This document shows positions 58,815 to 64,000 of a stretch of 64,000 nt of DNA, one piece after another. How positions within the stretch are numbered: position 1 is the first letter of the stretch; every line of letters starts with the position of its first letter. The translations under genes were made by a program, and so were the position numbers. Source of the stretch: Mesorhizobium jarvisii (lineage in GTDB: Bacteria; Pseudomonadota; Alphaproteobacteria; Rhizobiales; Rhizobiaceae). The notes under the pieces were generated by a model. It did no database searches. It had not been told where the DNA came from and saw nothing but the letters and a program-made list of their open reading frames with translations. The stretch covers positions 248,001 to 312,000 of the forward strand of contig NZ_QZXA01000007.1 of assembly GCF_003601985.1 (NCBI RefSeq), in the 5' to 3' direction.

Positions 58815-60284
58815 ATGGCAGACGCAGACGACGTGCTTTCCGCCGAGGCCGACGACCATTTCCACGACGAATGCGGTGTCTTCGGCATTTTCGGCCGGCA
58901 GGACGCAGCGGCAATCGTCACACTCGGCCTGCATGCGCTGCAGCATCGGGGCCAGGAAGCGGCAGGCATCGTTTCCTATGACGGCAGCCAGTTCCATGTC
59001 GAACGCCATGTCGGCCTGATCGGCGACACTTTCACCAAGCAGCGCGTCATTGACAGCCTGCAAGGCAACCGCGCCATCGGCCATACGCGCTACGCCACGA
59101 CAGGCGGCGCCGGCATGCGCAACATCCAGCCCTTCTTCGCCGAGTTGGCCGATGGCGGCTTCGCCGTCGCCCACAATGGCAATTTGACCAACGCCATGAC
59201 GGTGCAGCGCGCGCTGCAGAAGCAGGGCGCGATCTTCTCCTCGACCTCCGACACCGAGACGCTTCTGCATCTGGTTGCGACCAGCAAGGAACGCGACCTC
59301 AACTCGCGCTTCATCGACGCCGTGCGGCAGGTTGAAGGTGCCTTCTCGCTGGTGGCGATGACGGCCAAGAAGATGATCGGCTGCCGCGATCCGCTCGGCA
59401 TCCGCCCGCTGGTGCTGGGCGACCTCGACGGTGCCTGGATCCTCGCTTCCGAGACCTGCGCGCTCGATATCATCGGTGCGCGTTTCGTGCGCGACCTGAA
59501 GCCCGGCGAGATGGTCGTCGTCACCTCCAAGGGCATTGAAAGCCTGTTCCCGTTCGAGCCGCAGAAAACGCGCTTCTGCATCTTCGAATATGTTTATTTC
59601 GCCCGGCCGGATTCTTCGGTCGAGGGCCGCAACGTCTACGAGGTGCGCAAGCGCATCGGCGCAGAGCTGGCACAGGAAAACCCCGTCGAGGCCGACATCG
59701 TCGTGCCGGTGCCGGATTCGGGCACGCCCGCTGCGATCGGCTTCAGCCAGGCGGCCGGCATTCCCTTCGAGCTCGGCATCATCCGCAACCACTATGTCGG
59801 CCGTACCTTCATCCAGCCCGGCGATTCGATCCGCCACATGGGCGTCAAGCTGAAGCACAACGCCAACCGCCGTATGATCGAGGGCAAGCGTGTCGTGCTG
59901 GTCGACGATTCGATCGTGCGCGGCACCACCAGCCAGAAGATCGTGCAGATGGTGCGCGATGCCGGCGCCCGGGAAGTGCATATGCGCATTGCTTCGCCGC
60001 CGACTAGCGCCTCCTGCTTCTACGGCGTCGACACGCCGGAGAAATCGAAGCTCCTGGCTTCGCGCATGTCGGTGGAAGAGATGGCCGAATTCATCCGTGT
60101 CGATTCGCTGGGCTTCCTCTCCATCAACGGCCTCTACCGCGCGGTCGGCGAGGCCAGCCGCAACGATGAGCAACCGCAGTTCTGCGACGCCTGCTTCACC
60201 GGCCAATATCCCACCCGCCTGCTCGACTTCGAAGGCCACGACAATGTGCGCACGCTGTCGCTGCTGGCGAACAGTGGGGCGTAG
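58815..60284 (+). CDS. purF: amidophosphoribosyltransferase
   Basis: A 489-aa enzyme for the first committed step of purine synthesis, turning PRPP and glutamine into phosphoribosylamine. A 19-residue propeptide precedes Cys20 in DECGVFGIFG, which becomes the N-terminal nucleophile after processing, so this is the B. subtilis-like processed class. GHTRYATTGG and AHNGNLTNA follow in the glutaminase domain; VVLVDDSIVRGTTS is the PRPP loop. ATG 58815 has GGAG 6 nt upstream; a GTG at 58743 is not used. Confidence 0.95.
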   Translation: MADADDVLSAEADDHFHDECGVFGIFGRQDAAAIVTLGLHALQHRGQEAAGIVSYDGSQFHVERHVGLIGDTFTKQRVIDSLQGNRAIGHTRYATTGGAGMRNIQPFFAELADGGFAVAHNGNLTNAMTVQRALQKQGAIFSSTSDTETLLHLVATSKERDLNSRFIDAVRQVEGAFSLVAMTAKKMIGCRDPLGIRPLVLGDLDGAWILASETCALDIIGARFVRDLKPGEMVVVTSKGIESLFPFEPQKTRFCIFEYVYFARPDSSVEGRNVYEVRKRIGAELAQENPVEADIVVPVPDSGTPAAIGFSQAAGIPFELGIIRNHYVGRTFIQPGDSIRHMGVKLKHNANRRMIEGKRVVLVDDSIVRGTTSQKIVQMVRDAGAREVHMRIASPPTSASCFYGVDTPEKSKLLASRMSVEEMAEFIRVDSLGFLSINGLYRAVGEASRNDEQPQFCDACFTGQYPTRLLDFEGHDNVRTLSLLANSGA

Positions 60285-60308
60285 GCCAGACCTTACGGAA
60301 ATTCTCGC

Positions 60309-61049
60309 ATGACCCTCGACCTTACCGGCCGCGTCGCGGTCGTCACCGGCGCCTCGCGCGGCATCGGCTATTTCATCGCCAGGGAATTGGCCGCCGCCGG
60401 GGCGCATGTCATCGCGGTCGCGCGTACGGTCGGCGGGCTGGAAGAACTCGACGACCAGATCAAGGCGGCCGGCGGCCAGGCGACACTGGTGCCGCTCGAC
60501 CTCGCCGACATGGCCGGCATCGACCGGCTGGGCGGCGCCATCCATGAACGCTGGGGCAAGCTCGACATCCTGGTCGCCAATGCCGGTGTGCTGGGCGTCA
60601 TCTCGCCAATCGGCCATGTCGAGGCCAAGACCTTCGAAAAGGTGATGACCATCAACGTCACCTCGACCTGGCGGCTGATCCGCTCGGTCGACCCGCTGCT
60701 CAGGCTTTCGGGTGCCGGCCGGGCCATCATCCTGTCGTCCAACGCGGCGCATTCGGCACGCGCTTTCTGGGCACCTTACGCGGCTTCGAAGGCGGCGGTC
60801 GAGACCATGATGCGCTCCTGGGCGCATGAGACGCAAAGCCTGCCGCTGCGCGTCAATGCCGCCGACCCAGGCGCCACCCGCACCGCCATGCGGGCCCAGG
60901 CCGTGCCAGGCGAGGATCCGGAGACGCTGCCGCACCCTTCCGAGATCGCCAAGCGTATCGTGCCGTTGGCCAGCCCGGAGCTGAAAGAGACCGGGCTGAT
61001 CTTCCAGGCCAAGCACAACCGTTTCGTCGCCTACAGGCAGCCCGAATAA
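60309..61049 (+). CDS. SDR-family oxidoreductase
   Basis: A 246-aa classical short-chain dehydrogenase with TGASRGIGYFIA, NAGVLG, a Ser in ILSSNAAH and the catalytic YAASK. It lies 24 nt after purF, an order kept in Rhizobiales, so it is probably in the same transcript. The C-terminus GLIFQAKHNRFVAYRQ is unusual among FabG-like proteins. The substrate is not predictable. Confidence 0.87.
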   Translation: MTLDLTGRVAVVTGASRGIGYFIARELAAAGAHVIAVARTVGGLEELDDQIKAAGGQATLVPLDLADMAGIDRLGGAIHERWGKLDILVANAGVLGVISPIGHVEAKTFEKVMTINVTSTWRLIRSVDPLLRLSGAGRAIILSSNAAHSARAFWAPYAASKAAVETMMRSWAHETQSLPLRVNAADPGATRTAMRAQAVPGEDPETLPHPSEIAKRIVPLASPELKETGLIFQAKHNRFVAYRQPE

Positions 61050-61123
61050 ATTCGCGCCTAGGTTTTGACGGCTCCCGGAACCGCTGCCCGCATTTGGGTG
61101 GCCTATGTCAGGGATTAAAAGAG

Positions 61124-61167
61124 CCTCCGGCTACGTTCTTCGAACGTAGGACATTCGAAACCGGAGG
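61124..61167 (+). promoter_or_regulatory. structured 5' leader that pairs with the ribosome site
   Basis: CCTCCGG (61124-61130) is complementary to CCGGAGG (61161-61167), which contains the Shine-Dalgarno GGAGG for the ATG at 61174. Between them lies the perfect hairpin CTACGTTC-TTC-GAACGTAG (61131-61149). Folded, the leader would hide the ribosome site. Confidence 0.5.
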
Positions 61168-61173
61168 ATCGAT

Positions 61174-61815
61174 ATGCGCAGACTTCTTTTCGTTGCCGCC
61201 ACCGCCTTTGCAGCCGCTCTCGGCGCGACATCAGGTGTGGCCGTCTCGCAAGATGCCAAGATGAGTTTCTTCGTCACCAGTGTCGGCTCCGGCAAGGGCG
61301 CCGATCTCGGCGGCCTGAAGGGAGCCGACGCGCATTGCGCTTCGCTGGCCGAAGCAGCCGGCGTCACCGGCAAGAGCTGGCATGCCTATCTCTCAACAAG
61401 CGCCGAGGATGCCCGCGACCGCATCGGCAAAGGCCCTTGGTTCAACGCCAAGGGTGAGAAAATCGCCGACGATGTCGCCTCGCTGCACGGCGACGCCAAC
61501 GGCATCACCAAGCAGACGGCGCTGAATGAAAAGGGCGAAGTGGTGAATGGCCGCGGCGACACACCGAACCGGCATGACATGCTGACAGGGTCGAAACCCG
61601 ACGGCACCAGGATTGCCGACCAGACCTGCGGCGACTGGACGATGAGCGGCGCCGAAGGGGCGGCAATGATGGGTCATCATGACCGCACCGGGCTCGACGA
61701 TTCCGCGGCGGCAAAATCGTGGAATTCCTCGCATGCCTCACGCGGCGGCTGCAGCCAGGAAGCCCTGAAGGGCACCGGTGGCGACGGGTTGTTTTACTGC
61801 TTTGCAACCAACTGA
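61174..61815 (+). CDS. exported lectin-like protein
   Basis: A 213-aa protein with a clear signal peptide (MRRLLFVAATAFAAALGATSG, cleavage near residue 24). The mature part begins with MSFFVTSVGSGKGADLGGL and AHCASLAEAAG, a pattern seen in proteins annotated as lectins in rhizobia and loosely like the C-type-lectin/endostatin fold. It has four cysteines (AHCASL, QTCGDW, GGCSQE and FYCFAT), enough for two disulfides. GGAGG lies before the ATG but is complementary to an upstream segment. Function unknown; probably periplasmic or secreted. Confidence 0.72.
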   Translation: MRRLLFVAATAFAAALGATSGVAVSQDAKMSFFVTSVGSGKGADLGGLKGADAHCASLAEAAGVTGKSWHAYLSTSAEDARDRIGKGPWFNAKGEKIADDVASLHGDANGITKQTALNEKGEVVNGRGDTPNRHDMLTGSKPDGTRIADQTCGDWTMSGAEGAAMMGHHDRTGLDDSAAAKSWNSSHASRGGCSQEALKGTGGDGLFYCFATN

Positions 61816-61987
61816 GCAGCGTAGGTCGCAAACCCTACCCAGAGACCCGCCACATCATCACGCGGCTGTGATCTGAGGGGGAAAAGCTGCGCGGCGGTCA
61901 TGCTTTCGTCATTTCCCCGGAGTTGTTAGGATCGTAGCGACTCCCACAACAGCGAGAGCCCACACTGGGCAGAACAAGGAAACTCCC

Positions 61988-62206
61988 ATGGCTACGACCG
62001 CAGCATTGGTCTGGTATCTGGTAATCGCCGGTCCACAGGGCGGCATGGTGGTGCTGCCCAGCACCTTCGACAAGCGCGAACAGTGCACCGCAGCCATCAC
62101 CGAATATCAGAAGCAGCCGACCCCCGCTGGCTGGTCCGTGCAGTGCGTGCCGAGCGCCTCGCCCTTCACCGATGAGGGCGATGCCGAGGAACCGGCCGCG
62201 CAGTAA
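61988..62206 (+). CDS. small hypothetical protein
   Basis: A 72-aa protein of unknown function with an uncharged hydrophobic start (TAALVWYLVIAG) that could act as a signal anchor, two cysteines (EQCTAA and VQCVPS) and an acidic C-terminus. AAGGA lies 7 nt before ATG 61988, and a strong terminator follows at 62221, so it is probably a real gene. Confidence 0.65.
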   Translation: MATTAALVWYLVIAGPQGGMVVLPSTFDKREQCTAAITEYQKQPTPAGWSVQCVPSASPFTDEGDAEEPAAQ

Positions 62207-62220
62207 GCATCCGTCGCAAC

Positions 62221-62256
62221 AAGGCCCGCAGCCGTTGGCTGCGGGCCTTGTTGTTT
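62221..62256 (+). terminator. rho-independent terminator
   Basis: AAGGCCCGCAGCC (62221-62233) and GGCTGCGGGCCTT (62237-62249) form a 13-bp stem with a 3-nt loop, followed by GTTGTTTT. It lies between two convergent genes. Confidence 0.85.
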
Positions 62257-62763
62257 TCAGTGCCGGGCACTCACCGTCAATTCCGGCTTCTGGCTGATGG
62301 TCTGGAACACCACGCAATAGCGTTCGGTCAGCTTCAGCAGTGAATCAATACGCTCCTGCGGTTCATCCGTGCCGAGAGCGAAATTGAGCCGGATGGCACG
62401 AAAACCGACCGGTGCATCCTTGGCGACACCAAGGGTGCCGCGAAAATCGAGATCGCCTTCGGCTTCCACCGTTGCGGCGCCGAGCTTGAACTCGAGCGCC
62501 GTCGCCACTGCCTTCAACGTCACCCCGGCGCAAGCCACGAGTGCTTCCAAGAGCATGTCGCCGGAGCAGAGCTCGAGGCCTGAGCCGCCGGTTGCCGGAT
62601 GCAGACCAGCGACAGCGATCGCCCTGCCCGTCTCCACCTTGCAGGCCACCGACTGGTCGTCGATAGAGCCCTTCGCTCTCAGCGTGATCAGCGCCTGCGA
62701 GGCATCCTCGCGATAGGCCTGCTTCAGCGGCGCCTGCATCGCCTTAAGTTCGGTGGCGTCCAT
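62257..62763 (-). CDS. OsmC-family protein
   Basis: A 168-aa OsmC/Ohr-fold protein. The family pattern is seen in HPATGGSGLELCSGDMLLEALVACAGVTLK (two cysteines, in LELCSGD and LVACAGV) and LTERYCVVFQTI. Ohr and OsmC enzymes reduce organic hydroperoxides with such cysteines. This protein belongs to the looser OsmC-like group, so the activity is not assured. ATG 62763 with AAGAGGC 8 nt upstream is chosen although the frame stays open to 62967. Confidence 0.85.
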   Translation of the reverse strand: MDATELKAMQAPLKQAYREDASQALITLRAKGSIDDQSVACKVETGRAIAVAGLHPATGGSGLELCSGDMLLEALVACAGVTLKAVATALEFKLGAATVEAEGDLDFRGTLGVAKDAPVGFRAIRLNFALGTDEPQERIDSLLKLTERYCVVFQTISQKPELTVSARH

Positions 62764-62892
62764 TTCGTTGCCTCTTTCGTCTGTTTGCTTAGCGTCGTGA
62801 TCGAGACAGTTCCGGCAGATCTGCAGAATAGGATTTCTGCCACAACCCGAAGCTATGGTTGTCGCGTTCGGTCGGTTTGAGGGAGCTCGGCA

Positions 62893-64000
62893 TTGGTTGG
62901 GAAATGTCTGATGCACGCGCTGGCGATGGGGTTTGGCGCCCTGGTGGTCTTTGCCCCGACCGACCAAGCGGCCTCATTCGTCCTCATGTCCTGTTCACCC
63001 GGCCAGTTTGCAGGAAAGCCGGCAGAGCCAAATGGCTTGACGGTCGCCTGTGGTGGCAGTTTCAACCTGTGCGGCTACGTTGACCAGTCAAAAAATCAGG
63101 TCATCCCATGGCGGTTCGAAGTCGCACTGCCTTTTTCCGACGGATTCGCCGGCGTCAGAATCAACGGAAAGTTTGGCTTCATCGACCGTGCGGGCAAGCT
63201 CGTGGTTCCCGCCAAATTCGACGTGGTTGCGGGCTTCACAAAAGGCCTTGCCGAGGTCGTGCTTGATGGCAAGGCGGGCGTCATAGATCGCTCGGGCAAC
63301 TTCGTCGTCGAACCCAACTATGCGCGCGCGATGCCGTTCGGAGAAGATACGGTTCTTGTCAGCGAAGGTGCCTGGCAGGCGGCTGGTTTCAATGGCTGCG
63401 AAAGCCTGAGGGACGCTAAACGGACTTTGCAGCTCGACTTTGTCAAAAACCCCTCGCCGCAATATCGCCTCTGGCACGTTCGGACCCGATCCCTGAGTTC
63501 GGAAATCTACAGACTTCGATACTTCGACGACCCGGACCATCTGTTGCTTTGGGCCAGCACCGAAGACAACAATTTGGGCGAGTTCGGGCTCCTGCGATCG
63601 GATGGAACCTGGCAAATCACTCCCCGATATGAGGACGTGTCCCCACTCACCGATGGGTTCGCCACCGTGTGCAATATAAAGCCGACCCCGTCCGATCCGT
63701 CGAAGCGGAAGGTATGCGGCGCGGTAGACTCCAAAGGAGATCTCGTCGTGCCGATCAAGTTCGATGGCACCTTCTATTGGCGAAATGGCCTCAAGCTGGT
63801 TCGAAACGATGACAAAAAGGGAATCGTCGACATAAGCGGCCAACTCCTTGGCAGCCGTTATTTCGACGACGCCAGATTGGCTGAGAAAGGCGATGTCAGT
63901 ATAGTTCGCATCGGCGATCAATGGGTTGGGCTCGACCGGCGCGGCCAGATTGTCGCGAACCCGGAAGACGGAGAAATCCTTTCCCAATGCCCTTCCGGCA
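62893..64000 (+). CDS. WG-repeat protein (cut by the window end)
   Basis: An open frame of at least 369 codons that runs off the right edge. It encodes a signal-like N-terminus (MHALAMGFGALVVFAPTDQA) and then WG/KWG-type beta repeats of about 30-45 aa, such as GKFGFIDRAGKLVVPAKFD, GKAGVIDRSGNFVVEPNY and GDQWVGLDRRGQIV. TTG 62893 has an excellent GAGGGAG 7 nt upstream and adds a Lys before the hydrophobic core; ATG 62911 is the alternative. WG-repeat proteins are often exported, with unknown binding roles. Confidence 0.75.
   Translation, partial: MVGKCLMHALAMGFGALVVFAPTDQAASFVLMSCSPGQFAGKPAEPNGLTVACGGSFNLCGYVDQSKNQVIPWRFEVALPFSDGFAGVRINGKFGFIDRAGKLVVPAKFDVVAGFTKGLAEVVLDGKAGVIDRSGNFVVEPNYARAMPFGEDTVLVSEGAWQAAGFNGCESLRDAKRTLQLDFVKNPSPQYRLWHVRTRSLSSEIYRLRYFDDPDHLLLWASTEDNNLGEFGLLRSDGTWQITPRYEDVSPLTDGFATVCNIKPTPSDPSKRKVCGAVDSKGDLVVPIKFDGTFYWRNGLKLVRNDDKKGIVDISGQLLGSRYFDDARLAEKGDVSIVRIGDQWVGLDRRGQIVANPEDGEILSQCPSG

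Noticed and set aside
58800..61016. Minus-strand open frame of 738 codons over purF and the SDR gene
   Set aside because: It spans two well-supported genes on the other strand and shows only His/Asp/Arg/Gly-rich shadow composition.
61077..61103. GGAAC as a possible EcfG -35 upstream of the lectin-like gene
   Set aside because: No CGTT at 16-17 nt spacing.
63088..63987. Minus-strand open frame of 299 codons near the right end
   Set aside because: The plus strand encodes a WG-repeat protein with signal peptide, ribosome site and repeats over the same stretch; the minus frame has no recognisable features.

Overview
The window is GC-rich, densely coded DNA from an alphaproteobacterium of the Rhizobiales, most probably Mesorhizobium or a close relative. 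The main reasons are the gene orders SDR-uvrC-pgsA-moaD-moaE, lptF-lptG-lptD-surA-pdxA-rsmA, fabD-fabG-acpP-fabF-mltG-yicC-gmk and dnaB-radA-cvpA-purF-SDR, an Omp25/31-type porin, DUF995 proteins, and palindromic intergenic repeats of the type common in rhizobia. No rRNA, tRNA, CRISPR array, insertion sequence or prophage was seen. Gene identities rest on motif recognition only; no database search was run.

Layout. 0.2-6 kb: ndk, then on the minus strand a YbaY/META-domain exported protein and the SDR-uvrC-pgsA-moaD-moaE run. 6.2-17 kb: accessory genes, comprising an Omp25-like protein with an EcfG-type promoter, a GST, a Lys/Ala/Pro-rich histone-H1-like protein, a small winged-helix regulator, a LysE exporter, a TetR-EamA pair followed by an MFS remnant, VOC-DoxX opposite an AraC regulator, rlmJ, and a TetR repressor divergent from an exported AhpD-like protein. 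17.2-26.6 kb: a cell-surface polysaccharide island. It has an overlapping pair for UDP-xylose synthase and a GalE-type (probably UDP-xylose) 4-epimerase, a membrane GT2 synthase divergent from an exported GH26-like hydrolase, two DUF995 proteins and three small predicted lipoproteins ending in a shared Cys-PSGFGQ-Cys motif. It resembles the arabinose-containing polysaccharide locus of Sinorhizobium meliloti. 26.7-47.5 kb: core envelope and metabolism, with pepA-holC, the lptFGD-surA-pdxA-rsmA run, the fatty-acid operon with mltG, yicC and gmk, an LtaS-like phosphoglycerol transferase and a TadG-like vWA protein. 47.9-64 kb: rpsF-rpsR-rplI, cfa, UPF0060, an Rsm22 methyltransferase, an ECF42 sigma-factor operon, dnaB-radA-cvpA-purF-SDR, two small exported or hypothetical proteins, OsmC and the start of a WG-repeat protein that runs off the window.

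How the parts fit. The polysaccharide island gives the sugar-nucleotide route UDP-GlcA to UDP-Xyl to (probably) UDP-Ara, a polymerising/translocating synthase, a trimming hydrolase and secreted accessory proteins. Its promoters share sequence: a 13-bp identity over the -35 boxes of the uxs and synthase promoters, TTAACCAT elements at three promoters, and a 25-bp element about 100 nt upstream of two lipoprotein genes. The ECF42 operon carries a TGTCGA-N17-CGAC promoter that fits positive autoregulation. These two loci are the most interesting parts of the window.
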